A DNA stretch of 64,000 nucleotides from Micropruina glycogenica (GCF_039524395.1 NZ_BAAAGO010000021.1), one strand, 5' to 3'; positions 24,600-33,921 are shown, numbered from the stretch's first letter. Made by a program: numbers and translations. Notes: generated by a model not told the origin, from the letters alone.

Positions 24600-24931
24600 C
24601 GCGTATGGCAGCGCGCCTTGCGCCCCCAGTTCGCGCGCCGCTGCCTCGACCAGCAGACCCAACTCATAGTGGCCGGTGTGCAGACCGAGCGCCGTGGGCG
24701 TGCCGTCGGCACCGCGCAGCCCGCCCAGGGTGCTCACGATCATGATGTCGTCGTGGCCCAGCTCACCCGGCGCCCAGCCCATGCCGGCGTTCTGGCTCAT
24801 CGGGAACAGGTCGCCCGACGGGGCCTCGCGCAGCAGTTCCGGCGTCAGCGGCAGCCGGCCCGCCGCCCGTCGGCGTGCGTCGCCACCTCGAACAATGCCG
24901 CATCGGTGCGATAGATGTCGTCGAGCCCCAT
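24600..24931 (-). pseudogene. Frameshifted, truncated YjhG/YagF-type dehydratase (IlvD/Edd superfamily)
   Basis: The start MGLDDIYRTDAALFEVATHA continues, after a frameshift at about 24,850-24,870, as LPLTPELLREAPSGDLFPMS, QNAGMGWAPGELG, LSTxGG-type VSTLGGLRGADGTP and ALGLHTGHYELGLL. These are the N-terminal 105 residues of YjhG/YagF D-xylonate dehydratase relatives (about 650 residues). The protein stops being homologous after GALPYA, at the junction with the DUF2231 fragment. The cysteine [4Fe-4S] region is lost, so it is inactive. Confidence 0.7.
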
Positions 24932-25000
24932 GCACCCGACCTTAGGGCGGTTCCGTCGACGTTTGGTGTCGACTACGACCTCGAACGTCGACGAAACCCG

Positions 25001-25642
25001 TCACCCGCCGGCCGCGCGCACCCGCATCGCGGCTGAGACCCGGTTGTCGACGCCCAGCTTCGCGAAGATCGTGCTCAGGTGCGCCTTGACCGAGGCCATG
25101 CTGACCCCGAGGCGGGTCCCGATCTGGGCATTGGTGAGCCCGTCGGCCATGAGGACGGCCACCTCACGCTCGCGCGCAGTGAGCCGGGCGTAGGCGGCTG
25201 CCGCCTCGGGGTCCACCGCCGGCTTGTCGACCGCCACCTGGATGAGCGTGTTCGTCACCTCGGGCGACAGCGACGGCTCGCCGGCATGGACCCGCCTGAC
25301 CGCGTCGGTGAGCCGGGCCGGGTCGGCGTCCTTGAGCAGGAAGCCGTCCGCACCCAGGCGCAGCGCGCGCACTACGTAGTCGTCGGTGCTGAACGTGGTG
25401 AGGACGATGACCTTCGGCCGGGGCGCGCGACCGGCCAGAGCCTCCAGCGTCGCCAGCCCGTCCATCCCGGGCATGCGGATGTCGAGCAGCAGCACGTCCA
25501 CCGGGGTCGCCTCGAGCTCGGCCAGCGCCGCCGCGCCGTCGCCCGCCTGCCAGGCCACCTCGAGGCTGGGGTCCTCGGCCAGGATGAAGCGCAGCCCTGT
25601 ACGCACCATCGGGTCGTCGTCGACGATGCCCACGGCGATCAC
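25001..25642 (-). CDS. NarL/LuxR-family response regulator
   Basis: A 213-residue two-component regulator. The receiver domain (1-120) has the acidic pocket GIVDDDP, phospho-acceptor Asp in VLLLDIRMPGMDGL, and Thr and Lys in VLTTFSTDDY and FLLKDADPARL. The LuxR-type helix-turn-helix lies at about 150-205 (LTAREREVAVLMADGLTNAQ, IGTRLGVSMASVKAHLSTIF). Its start overlaps the kinase gene stop, so the two are coupled. The divergent ABC transporter operon is the probable target. Confidence 0.94.
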   Translation of the reverse strand: MIAVGIVDDDPMVRTGLRFILAEDPSLEVAWQAGDGAAALAELEATPVDVLLLDIRMPGMDGLATLEALAGRAPRPKVIVLTTFSTDDYVVRALRLGADGFLLKDADPARLTDAVRRVHAGEPSLSPEVTNTLIQVAVDKPAVDPEAAAAYARLTAREREVAVLMADGLTNAQIGTRLGVSMASVKAHLSTIFAKLGVDNRVSAAMRVRAAGG

Positions 25643-26802
25643 AGCTGCTCCTTCGCGTCGCGGATCGGCAAGACCACGTCCAGGACGAACCGCCCGTCCT
25701 GCACACCGTGGCTCACGCTCCCACCGAGCAGGGCCACCCGCTCGTCGACGCCGATGAGCCCGAGCCCTGCGCCCGTGCGGTCGGGCGGTGCCAGGTCGGC
25801 GATCGGGTTGACGACGTGAACCCGCACCGCGCCGGTCTCGTGACTCACCGCCACGTCCACCGGGCTGCCGGGGGCGTGCTTGCGCGCGTTGGTGATGGCC
25901 TCTTGGAGGATCCGGAACCCATGCCGCGACACCCGGACGGGCACCGCCGCGAGATCGCCGGTCACTCTCAGCCGCACCTGCTGGCCCACATCCTCGGCGT
26001 CGGCCGCGAGCACCGCGGCCTGCTCGAGCGTCGGCTGCGGGGCCTCCGGCGCCAGGCCCGGGCTGCGCAGCGTGGTCAGCATGGCCCGCAGCTCATCGAG
26101 CGAGGCCTGCGCGTTGGCCTGGATGAGCTCTGCCGTCTCGCGATACTCCTGCGGCGTCGTGCTGCTGCGATAGGCCAGCGCGCCGGCGTGCAGGGCGACG
26201 AGCGAGAGCCGGTGGGCGATCGCGTCGTGCATCTCGCGGGCGATGCGCTCACGCTCGGCCAGCCGCGCCTCGGCCAGCCGGGCCAGCTCAGCCTCGTGCC
26301 GGGCGGCCTCGGCCCGGACACGATCCTCTCGGGCCTCGAGCCGGGCCCGGGCCAGCAGCCCGACCAGGCTCGCCACCACGACCGCGACGACGGCCAGGAT
26401 CAGCTCCACCTGGAGCGCAGAGGCGGCCGCCCCGCCGCGGGTGCTGCCCCACGACTCGATCCCCTTGCCGGCGACCAGCGCCGCCCCGATGCCCACGGTG
26501 GTCAGCAGCCGACCCGACCGGCGCGCGACGCTCTCCTGAGCAGCGGCCGCCGCCCCGATCACCGTCGGCGACACGGCCCACAGCACCGCGCAGGCGAGAG
26601 CCGACGCGACGGGTCGGCTCGTCCGCCACCGCAGCGCGACCAGGGCGAGCAGCCCGGGGCCGGCGACGCGCAGCAGCCACCAGAGGCTCAACGGCTGGTC
26701 GGCCACGACCGCGGCGAGCGCGGGCGTCATGTAGTAGGCCCAGCCCAGCCCGGCGACGACCCACGGCCACGGGGTGCGCGCAGGGACGCTCGGATTGGTC
26801 AC
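25639..26802 (-). CDS. Sensor histidine kinase (HisKA_3 type)
   Basis: A 387-residue membrane kinase. Residues 10-165 contain about five hydrophobic segments with no large extracellular loop, so it senses something in the membrane. The HisKA_3 box ERERIAREMHDAIAHRLSLV (about 195-214) holds the phospho-acceptor His, and the ATPase domain spans about 290-385 (EAITNARKHAPGSP, GLGLIGVDERVALLGG). The gap of 153 bases to the divergent ABC ATPase gene is the likely regulated promoter region. Such intramembrane kinases beside ABC-2 exporters often respond to antibiotics or peptides. Confidence 0.92.
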   Translation of the reverse strand: MTNPSVPARTPWPWVVAGLGWAYYMTPALAAVVADQPLSLWWLLRVAGPGLLALVALRWRTSRPVASALACAVLWAVSPTVIGAAAAAQESVARRSGRLLTTVGIGAALVAGKGIESWGSTRGGAAASALQVELILAVVAVVVASLVGLLARARLEAREDRVRAEAARHEAELARLAEARLAERERIAREMHDAIAHRLSLVALHAGALAYRSSTTPQEYRETAELIQANAQASLDELRAMLTTLRSPGLAPEAPQPTLEQAAVLAADAEDVGQQVRLRVTGDLAAVPVRVSRHGFRILQEAITNARKHAPGSPVDVAVSHETGAVRVHVVNPIADLAPPDRTGAGLGLIGVDERVALLGGSVSHGVQDGRFVLDVVLPIRDAKEQL

Positions 26803-26955
26803 GACCTCAGCCTAGGGTCCTCGGCGCCTGCCCGGATCGGTCGTGGGGGGACGCGCGGGGGTCCGTTCGGCCAGGTCCCCGGCTAGCCGGACGGACCCCG
26901 CCGCGCGGCCCATCGCCCGATGTGCCCGCCCGGGTGGCCGCGGTGCACTGAGACC

Positions 26956-27663
26956 ATGATCGAGCTCAGCCACGTGACCAAGCGCTTCGGCGCCACGCTC
27001 GCCCTCGACGACGTGAGCTTCGCCGTCCGGCCCGGCAGCATCGTCAGCTTCCTCGGCCCCAACGGGGCCGGCAAGTCCACCGCCCTACGCTGCCTGGTGG
27101 GCCTCGTCCAGCCGGACACCGGCACCGCAACCGTGGCCGGGGTCGCCTACCGCACCCTGCGCAGCCCCGGGCTGGTGGCGGGTGTGCTCCTGAACGCCGA
27201 CGACGCCCACCCAGGACGGACGGGGCGCGAGACTCTCCGGCTCGCCTGCCTGACCCTGGGGCTACCGTTCAGCCGCGCCGACGAGGTGCTTGCCGAGGTC
27301 GGCCTGTCCCGTGCCGAGTCCCGGCGCCGGGTGCGCACCTACTCGCTCGGCATGCGGCAGCGGCTCGGCATCGCCCGCGCGCTGCTGGGCGACCCGTCAG
27401 TCCTCGTCCTGGACGAGCCGGCCAACGGTCTCGACCCCCAGGGGCAGCGCTGGCTCGCCGGTCTGCTGCGCCAGCGCGCCGAGCGCGGCGGGGCCGTCCT
27501 GCTGTCGAGCCACCAGCTGGCCGAGGTCGCCCGGATCGCCGACCGCGTCGTCATGATCGGCGCCGGTCGGGTGCTGGCCAACCGGCCCTTGGCCGACGCC
27601 GGCGCCGCCGAGCTCGAGGACGAGTACTTCACCCTCACCAGCGGCGTCGATCGCGCCGCCTGA
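26956..27663 (+). CDS. ABC transporter ATP-binding protein (drug/peptide exporter type)
   Basis: A 235-residue ATPase with Walker A GPNGAGKSTALR (about residue 36), signature YSLGMRQRLGIARALL (about 133), Walker B VLVLDEPANGLDPQG and H-loop SSHQLAEV. The variant signature YSLGM, typical of ABC-2 exporters, separates it from importers. ATG 26956 gives the family start MIELSHVTKRFG. It pairs with the permease 15 bases downstream and is divergent from the two-component system. Confidence 0.92.
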   Translation: MIELSHVTKRFGATLALDDVSFAVRPGSIVSFLGPNGAGKSTALRCLVGLVQPDTGTATVAGVAYRTLRSPGLVAGVLLNADDAHPGRTGRETLRLACLTLGLPFSRADEVLAEVGLSRAESRRRVRTYSLGMRQRLGIARALLGDPSVLVLDEPANGLDPQGQRWLAGLLRQRAERGGAVLLSSHQLAEVARIADRVVMIGAGRVLANRPLADAGAAELEDEYFTLTSGVDRAA

Positions 27664-27678
27664 TCAAGGAGCCCCAGC

Positions 27679-28467
27679 ATGTCCCAGACCCTCACCGTCC
27701 CTCGTCGCGCCGCCGGCACCACACGGGCCGACGACCCGAGCACCGTCCGCCAGCTGGCCCGGGCCTGCCTGATGGAGCTGCGCTCGCTCCTCAACACCCG
27801 CGCCGGGATCGCCCTCGCGGTGGGTGCCGTGCTCGGCATCGGCGTGTTCGCGGGCGGCCGGGCGGCCTTCCCGGCCGACGACACGGCGCTCGGCGTCCTC
27901 GTGACGATGGCGTCCTGGCCGGGAGGTCTGGCCGCGATGGTGGCCTCCGTGCTCCTCGTGACGAACGAGTTCTCGACCGGAACGATCTCGGCCACGCTCG
28001 CCCTGCAGCCGCGGCGCGGCATCGTCCTGACGGCAAAGGCGCTCGTCGTGACAGGCCTGGTCCTACTCGTCACCGCGGTCGCGCTGCTGGCCGGCGTGCT
28101 CATGGTGCTCGTCGTCCCGCTCGTGACCGGGCAGGATCTGCAGTGGACGCTGAGCCTCGCCCGCATCGCCGCCGGCACCGGCGTCAACCTGCTCACGTGC
28201 CTCGCGGCTCTCGCGTGGGGCCTCGTGGCCCGCAACGCGGCCGCGCCGATCGTGCTGCTGCTCGTCTGGCCCACGCTGTCGAGCCTCGTGAGCGCCGTCT
28301 CGCCTCGCGTCGGCGAGCTGCTCGCCTACCTCTCGCTCGACGCCCCCTTCGCCGTGGCCAACGCCCAGCCGGGGGCCGTGCTGCAGCTGCTCACCGCTTC
28401 GCTCGTGTGGGTGCTGCTGCCCGGCATTCCCGGTGCCCGGCACTGGCTGCGCGCCGACCTGTCCTGA
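27679..28467 (+). CDS. ABC-2 type transporter permease
   Basis: A 262-residue membrane protein with about six hydrophobic segments (for example TRAGIALAVGAVLGIGVFAG, LVTAVALLAGVLMVLVVPLV and LAWGLVARNAAAPIVLLLVW). The NEFSTGTISATLALQPRR stretch after helix 2 is typical of ABC-2 permeases. It starts after AAGGAG and lies between the ATPase and the erythromycin-esterase-like gene. Exported molecule unknown. Confidence 0.88.
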   Translation: MSQTLTVPRRAAGTTRADDPSTVRQLARACLMELRSLLNTRAGIALAVGAVLGIGVFAGGRAAFPADDTALGVLVTMASWPGGLAAMVASVLLVTNEFSTGTISATLALQPRRGIVLTAKALVVTGLVLLVTAVALLAGVLMVLVVPLVTGQDLQWTLSLARIAAGTGVNLLTCLAALAWGLVARNAAAPIVLLLVWPTLSSLVSAVSPRVGELLAYLSLDAPFAVANAQPGAVLQLLTASLVWVLLPGIPGARHWLRADLS

Positions 28468-28492
28468 CCCACCCCTTCCGAAGGAGAACCCC

Positions 28493-29737
28493 ATGCCCAC
28501 CCGTCCTCGCCGCCCCATCCTTAGGGTGCTGGCCATCGTCCTCGCCGTCGCGCTCGTCCTGGTGCTCGGCGGGTTCGCCTGGCGCTTCGTCACCACGCGC
28601 CCTGCCGGCGAGCCCCAGGCCGTCGAGCTCACCGACGCGACCCTCTCGAAGACCCTCACGTCGGCCACCGTCCTCGCCGTCGGCGAGGCCACGCACGGGA
28701 CGGCCGAGTTCCAGCAGGTGCGCCAGCAGGTGCTCGCCAAGGTCGTCGCGGATGGTTTCACAACCGTCGCGCTCGAAGACAGTGCGGGCACCGCGACCCA
28801 GGTCGACGCGTGGCTCCAGGGCGGTGCCGGCACCGCCGAGGAGGCGGCGAAGCGGTTCGGCTACGGCATCTATCACACCCGGCAGATGGCCGACCTGCTC
28901 ACGTGGATCCGGGACTACAACAAGTCGACGCCCGCCGAGCGCCGCATCCGGCTGTACGGCATCGACGTGCAGCCGCCCGAGGCCGACAAGCAGGTGGTGC
29001 TGCGCTGGCTCGCCAGGCGCGACGCCGACGCGGCTGCGTCCTTCACCGAGCGGCTGTCGACCTTCGACAACGACTCGCTGTACGACAAGAACGCCGCCGT
29101 CGCAGCGGCGCCCGTGGCGGCCGAGCTGGCGACCGTCGTCGAGAAGGCGGCAGCAGGACGCAGCGACGACGCGACACTGCGGGCCCGTCTTTCGGCCAGA
29201 GCGCTGGCGCACGGCGCCACGTACGCGACCGGCAGCCGGCAGGGCGACGCCCGCGACCGGCTCCTGGCCGACCAGCTCGCCTGGCTCGTCGAGCGCCGGG
29301 CCGAGGTCGGGGCTAAGCACACCCTGCTGCTCGCCCACAACGGTCACGTCGACCGCGCCGGTCAGGCGACCGCGGTGCCCGGCGAGACGCTCGGCTCGCT
29401 GTCGGCCAAGCGCTGGGGAGACGCCTACCGGGCCATAGGCACCGACGGCCATCACGTGGAGCTCAGCTCGGATGACCAGACCATCCGGGTGAGCGTCGAC
29501 TCGCCAGTGCGGGGCCTGTTCGCCGGCACGCGGGTCGGCTACCTGGAGATGGCTGCCGCGTCACCGGCCAACCGACAGGTCCTCGATCGCTCGATGCCCA
29601 TGGTGAGCGCCGGCGTCCCCTTCCCCGCCTGGTACACGTGGCTGCCGATGCTCCACTCGGTGAAGGTCACCCCGAACCAGGCCTGGGACGCGCTCATCTA
29701 CGTCGAGGACGGCACCCCGACGACACCCGTTGGGTGA
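28493..29737 (+). CDS. Erythromycin-esterase family protein, membrane-anchored
   Basis: A 414-residue protein. An N-terminal hydrophobic anchor (about residues 9-32) follows MPTRPRRP. The catalytic-type domain begins with VLAVGEATHGTAEFQQVR, carrying the Glu and His of the erythromycin-esterase fold, followed by ALEDSAG, RLYGIDVQPPE and LLLAHNGHVDRAG with a further conserved His. True Ere enzymes that hydrolyse macrolide lactones are cytosolic; this one would face outside, and most anchored relatives have no proven macrolide activity. A good AAGGAG precedes ATG 28493. Same transcription unit as the ABC exporter. Confidence 0.85.
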   Translation: MPTRPRRPILRVLAIVLAVALVLVLGGFAWRFVTTRPAGEPQAVELTDATLSKTLTSATVLAVGEATHGTAEFQQVRQQVLAKVVADGFTTVALEDSAGTATQVDAWLQGGAGTAEEAAKRFGYGIYHTRQMADLLTWIRDYNKSTPAERRIRLYGIDVQPPEADKQVVLRWLARRDADAAASFTERLSTFDNDSLYDKNAAVAAAPVAAELATVVEKAAAGRSDDATLRARLSARALAHGATYATGSRQGDARDRLLADQLAWLVERRAEVGAKHTLLLAHNGHVDRAGQATAVPGETLGSLSAKRWGDAYRAIGTDGHHVELSSDDQTIRVSVDSPVRGLFAGTRVGYLEMAAASPANRQVLDRSMPMVSAGVPFPAWYTWLPMLHSVKVTPNQAWDALIYVEDGTPTTPVG

Positions 29738-29882
29738 GCCGTCACGGGCGTGCAACCAATTGGCAACCCCCTGACGTGGGCGTCGGCCCGGACGTAGGTT
29801 CGACTCATCCAAGGCGAGGAGTCAATGATGACCAGCCGACGCTCCAGGTTCGAGTCAAGCAGCTGATCGAGGTCGACGGCCT
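29738..29882. other. Junction sequence between the ABC/esterase module and a broken SDR gene
   Basis: It contains an abortive plus-strand start (ATGATGACC at 29825 after GAGGAG, 13 codons only). No recognised gene. It is probably a recombination scar that removed the 3' end of the minus-strand SDR gene. Confidence 0.4.
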
Positions 29883-30455
29883 TCAGTTCAAAGACCTGAT
29901 CAAGCCCGGGACGATGGTGGTGGCGGTGACCCCGCTGCCGGCCAATTCGGCGGCGAGCCCGTCGGAGAACCCGACGGCGCCGAACTTGGCGGTCGCGTGG
30001 GGCAGCAGGTGCGGCGGCGCGACGATGCCCCCGACCGAGGCGACGGTACCGATTCGTCCCCGGCGGCGTCGCCGCATGCCCGGCAGTACCGCCCAGGCCA
30101 GCTCGATCGGGCCCTTGAGCATGGTGGCGATGGCGTCGTCGAAGTGCGCCAAGCTGACGTCGGCGGCTGGACCCACGTGGATGATGCCCGCCACATGAAT
30201 GGACACCTCGATCGGCCCCAACTCGCCCTCGACCGCGCCGCCCAGGTCGACGATCTGGTCGTGGTCGCGCACATCGCACAGGTAGGAGTGCGCCCGGGGT
30301 CCGAGGCGGTCGATGGCGGCAGCGAGTTCGTCCTGGTTCCGGGCGGCGATCGCCACCCGGTAACCGAGCCGGATCAGTTCGGCGGCGATCAGCAGGCCGA
30401 GGCCGCGGGAAGCCCCGACGACCAGAGCGACGCCTGCGGTCCGGGGTGCGGACCT
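29883..30455 (-). pseudogene. Truncated short-chain dehydrogenase/reductase
   Basis: The frame shows an SDR: cofactor motif VVGASRGLG (about 30,405), HVAGI in place of NNAG(I), and GTVASVGGIVAPPHLLPHAT followed by AKFGAVGFSDGL. It has three defects. There is no plausible start codon in frame after the adh stop. The catalytic Tyr of YxxxK is His (HATAK). The protein ends after IVPGLIR, about 100 residues short. It once followed katE and adh as the third gene of an operon. Confidence 0.75.
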
Positions 30456-30471
30456 TCCCGCCTGAACCCGC

Positions 30472-31656
30472 TCACGGGTGCAGCACCACCTTCAGGCAGC
30501 CGTCGGTCTTCTGCTGGAACATGCGATAGGCCTCCGGTGCCTCGCTCAGCGGCAACCGGTGGGTGGCCAGCGTTTCCAGCCCCAACTCGTCGCCGGGACG
30601 CAGCGCGATCTCGAGCAGTTCATCGGTCCAGCGCTTCACGTGGCACTGGCCCATCCGCAGGGTGAGGCCCTTGTCGAACATGGTCATCATCGGCAGTGGG
30701 TCGGCCATACCGCCGTAGACGCCGCTGATGCTGACCGTGCCGCCCCGCCGCACCGACTCCAGGCTGAGGTTCAGCGCCGCCAGCCGGTCGATGCCGACGC
30801 TCTCGACGGCAGCCTGCGCGACCGGCTTCGGCAGCCGGGCCGCAGCACCGATCACCGCCGCGGCCACCGGGCTACCGTGCGCCTCCATGCCGACCGCCTC
30901 CAGCACCCCGTCGGGTCCACGGCCCTCGGTGAGATCCCGCAGGGCGCCGGCGACATCGTCCACCGCGGCGGCGTTCACCACCTCCGATCCGCTGGCCGCT
31001 GCCCTCGCCAACCGCTCCGGCACCAGGTCGACGCCGATCACCCTGCCGACACCTCGGTGCAGCGCGCTGCGCACCGCCAGTTGGCCGACCGGGCCCAGCC
31101 CGATCACGGCGAGGGTGTCGTCGGGCCCGACGTCGGCGTACTGCACCCCCTGCCAGGCGGTGGGCAGGATGTCGGACAGGTACAGGAACCGCTCGTCCGG
31201 CAAATCCTCCGGCAGCCGGATCGGGCCGAAGTCGGCGTGCGGCACCCGAACGTACTCGGCCTGCCCGCCCGGCACCGCGCCGTAGAGACTGGTGTAGCCG
31301 AAGAGGCTGGCGCCCTTGCCCTGCTCAGTGTTCTGGGTGGTCTCGCACTGCGCGAACAGGCCGCGCGAACACATCCAGCAATGCCCGCACGAGATGTTGA
31401 AGGGCACCACCACCCGGTCGCCGACCTTCAGCTCGCCGACGTCCGAGCCCACCTGCTCGACCACTCCCATGAACTCGTGGCCGAGCACGTCACCCCTGGT
31501 CAGGTAGGGGGCGAGCACCCCGTACAGGTGCAGGTCGGAGCCGCAGATCGCGGTCGACGTGACCCGGACGATCGCATCGGTCGGCTGCTCGATGGACGGG
31601 TCGGGCACGCTCTCGACACGGACGTCCTCGAGCCCGTGCCAGGTCAGCGCCTTCAT
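30472..31656 (-). CDS. Zinc-dependent alcohol dehydrogenase (formaldehyde-dehydrogenase-like)
   Basis: A 394-residue medium-chain dehydrogenase. The catalytic zinc ligands are visible in ICGSDLHLY and GHEFMGVV; the structural zinc Cys cluster is in SCGHCWMCSRGLFAQCE. The Rossmann motif is VIGLGPVGQLAVRSAL. The long insert before it and the C-terminal QKTDGCLKVVLHP match the glutathione-independent formaldehyde dehydrogenase-like branch. ATG overlaps the katE stop (ATGA), so it is made with the catalase, suggesting aldehyde removal under oxidative stress (inference). Confidence 0.9.
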   Translation of the reverse strand: MKALTWHGLEDVRVESVPDPSIEQPTDAIVRVTSTAICGSDLHLYGVLAPYLTRGDVLGHEFMGVVEQVGSDVGELKVGDRVVVPFNISCGHCWMCSRGLFAQCETTQNTEQGKGASLFGYTSLYGAVPGGQAEYVRVPHADFGPIRLPEDLPDERFLYLSDILPTAWQGVQYADVGPDDTLAVIGLGPVGQLAVRSALHRGVGRVIGVDLVPERLARAAASGSEVVNAAAVDDVAGALRDLTEGRGPDGVLEAVGMEAHGSPVAAAVIGAAARLPKPVAQAAVESVGIDRLAALNLSLESVRRGGTVSISGVYGGMADPLPMMTMFDKGLTLRMGQCHVKRWTDELLEIALRPGDELGLETLATHRLPLSEAPEAYRMFQQKTDGCLKVVLHP

Positions 31657-33836
31657 GCGTCGGCCCCGGCCGGTTCGAACCGCTGCCACACCCGGTGAGC
31701 GGCCAACAGGTCGGTCAGGTCGTCCACCAGAGCGGCCGGCTGACCGCTCACCACACCTGCCCCGTCGATGCCGACCCGTTCCAGCACGTCCTTTCCCTCG
31801 CCCATGGCTGCTATCGGCTTGGCGTGCCGCCACGCCTGCCGGAGCAGCTCGACCACCCGGGCATCCACGTCCACCTCACCGGACGGGGCGGCCCGGGCGT
31901 CCAGCGTCGGCGTGGCGCCCGGCTCGGGAGGCGTAGACGCGGCGATCACCAAGGCGTCCAACTCGACGGCGACCGCCGTGCCGTAGCTGCGCTGCGGCAA
32001 CTCACCCTCGACACTGCTCCCCGCCGGGCCGATCACCAACGGCAGCAGGCCCGCACCGCGCAGGCCGTCCAACAGGTCACCGACGCCGGGCACCCGCTCC
32101 GCGCCGATCACCACGCCGACAGTTCGCCCGGTCACCGGCCACGAGCCACCCACCATGGACAGCGCGGGGGATCGCTGATCGGACGAGACTGGGCCGCCGT
32201 CCGGCACCGGCAGCCCGAGGCCGGCCGCCACCCCGGCGGCCAGGTCGGCGTCGATCGCCGCCAGCTGGTCCAGCTGGCGCTGCCGGATCACCAGTTCGTA
32301 GCACTTGCTCAACTCGAAGGTGTAGGCGGCCACCACGTGATCGCGTTCGACTGCACTGAGCGACCGGAAGAACAGGCCGGCCTGACTGAAGTGGTCCTCG
32401 AAGGAAGCCGGCAGCTGCCGCACCCGCGCGTTCGCCTCCGGTATCCGGGGCGCCTCGATGAACGCGCCCTCGGTGACCACGAACGGGCAGCCGCCGTCCA
32501 GCGAGTTGGGGTGGTACGGCGCCACCCCGCCGTGCACCGCACCCTGGTGCATGCCGTCCCGCAGCAGGTCGTTGACCGGGGCGTGGCTCCGGTTGATCGG
32601 AAGTTGGGTGAAGTTCGGGCCGCCGAGCCGGGTCATCTGGGTGTCGAGGTAACTGAACAGCCGCACCTGCAGCAACGGATCGTTGGTGACGTCGATGCCC
32701 GGCACCAGGTTGCCGACCTGGAACGCCACCTGCTCGGTCTCGGCGAAGTAGTTCACCGGGTTCGCCGTCAGCGTCATGGTGCCGATCACCTGCACCGGGC
32801 ACAGCTCCTCGGGCACGAACTTGGTGGGATCGAGCAGGTCGATGCCCTCGAACAGCTCGTCGTCGGTCTCTGGCATCACCTGCACGCCCAGATCCCACTG
32901 CGGAAAGTTGCCGGCCTCGATCGCGTCGGCCAGGTCGCGCCGGTGAAAGTCCGGATCCAGCCCGCAGAGCAGTTGCGCCTCTTCCCAGACCAGGCCGTGC
33001 ACGCCGGCCTTGGGCTTCCAGTGGAACTTCACCAGGCAGGTGTCGCCGTCTGCGTCGATCAGTCGGAAGGCGTGCACCCCGAAGCCCTCCATCATGCGCA
33101 GCGAGCGTGGAATTCCGCGATCGGACATGTTCCAGATGGTGTGCGCCTGCGCCTCGGTGTGCAGCGACACGAAGTCCCAGAAGGTGTCGTGCGCCGACTG
33201 GGCCTGCGGAATCTCCCGGCTCGGGTGCGGCTTGCCGGCGTGGATGATGTCGGGGAACTTGATGCCGTCCTGAATGAAGAACACCGGAATGTTGTTGCCC
33301 ACAAGGTCGTGGACGCCCTCGGAGGTGTAGAACTTCACCGCGAAGCCGCGGGTGTCACGGACCGTGTCGGCCGAGCCGCGCGAGCCCAGCACGGTGGAGA
33401 ACCGGACGAACACCGGCGTCTCCACTCCGGGCTGCAGGAACGCCGCCCGGCAGATGCCGGCCGCCGCACCGTTGGCGACGAACGTGCCGTGCGCCGCCGC
33501 ACCGCGGGCATGCACCACCCGCTCCGGTATCCGCTCATGGTCGAAATGGTTGATCTTCTCGCGCAGGTGCTGGTCGGCCAGCAGCACCGGGCCGCGCCGT
33601 CCGGCCTTCAACGAATGGTCGGTGTCGCGCAGCGGAACCCCGCCGGGCGAGGTCAGCCGGGCCCCCTGCTGGGCAAAGGCCGTGCCGGGCACGGGCAGCG
33701 GCGCGCCGGTCGCGGTGTGCGGATCGGGTCCGCGCTGATCGTTAGCAGGCGGAAGCGGGCCGGTCGGATCGACCGGTTGCGCCGCGTGAGGCGATTGCGG
33801 GCTGGGCGCGCCAGGAACGGGGGTAGTGAGGGACAT
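31653..33836 (-). CDS. katE: Large-subunit catalase HPII with C-terminal GATase1-like domain
   Basis: A 727-residue clade 2 catalase that decomposes hydrogen peroxide. The heme-side His lies in ERVVHARGAAAHG near residue 104, NNIPVFFIQDGIKFPD and the proximal Tyr in RLFSYLDTQMTRLGG follow, then LPINRSHAPVNDL. The last 150 residues (ERVPGVGDLLDGLRGAGLLP onward) form the class I glutamine-amidotransferase-like lid of HPII enzymes. ATG 33836 gives the normal long N-terminal arm (MSLTTPVPGAPSPQSP). It heads an operon with adh and the broken SDR. A palindrome ACACCC-TG-GGGTGT lies upstream. Confidence 0.95.
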   Translation of the reverse strand: MSLTTPVPGAPSPQSPHAAQPVDPTGPLPPANDQRGPDPHTATGAPLPVPGTAFAQQGARLTSPGGVPLRDTDHSLKAGRRGPVLLADQHLREKINHFDHERIPERVVHARGAAAHGTFVANGAAAGICRAAFLQPGVETPVFVRFSTVLGSRGSADTVRDTRGFAVKFYTSEGVHDLVGNNIPVFFIQDGIKFPDIIHAGKPHPSREIPQAQSAHDTFWDFVSLHTEAQAHTIWNMSDRGIPRSLRMMEGFGVHAFRLIDADGDTCLVKFHWKPKAGVHGLVWEEAQLLCGLDPDFHRRDLADAIEAGNFPQWDLGVQVMPETDDELFEGIDLLDPTKFVPEELCPVQVIGTMTLTANPVNYFAETEQVAFQVGNLVPGIDVTNDPLLQVRLFSYLDTQMTRLGGPNFTQLPINRSHAPVNDLLRDGMHQGAVHGGVAPYHPNSLDGGCPFVVTEGAFIEAPRIPEANARVRQLPASFEDHFSQAGLFFRSLSAVERDHVVAAYTFELSKCYELVIRQRQLDQLAAIDADLAAGVAAGLGLPVPDGGPVSSDQRSPALSMVGGSWPVTGRTVGVVIGAERVPGVGDLLDGLRGAGLLPLVIGPAGSSVEGELPQRSYGTAVAVELDALVIAASTPPEPGATPTLDARAAPSGEVDVDARVVELLRQAWRHAKPIAAMGEGKDVLERVGIDGAGVVSGQPAALVDDLTDLLAAHRVWQRFEPAGADA

Positions 33837-33921
33837 GGCTTCTCCAAGAGCATTGGACGAGTGCGGCGCGAGTGCAACGCTGCACCTTTCGAGCCTGCTC
33901 CAAAGCCGGGCCCTGCAACAC

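Noticed and set aside
29840..29870. tRNA T-arm-like GGTTCGAGTC
   Set aside because: No pairing acceptor or anticodon arms within 90 bases on either strand.
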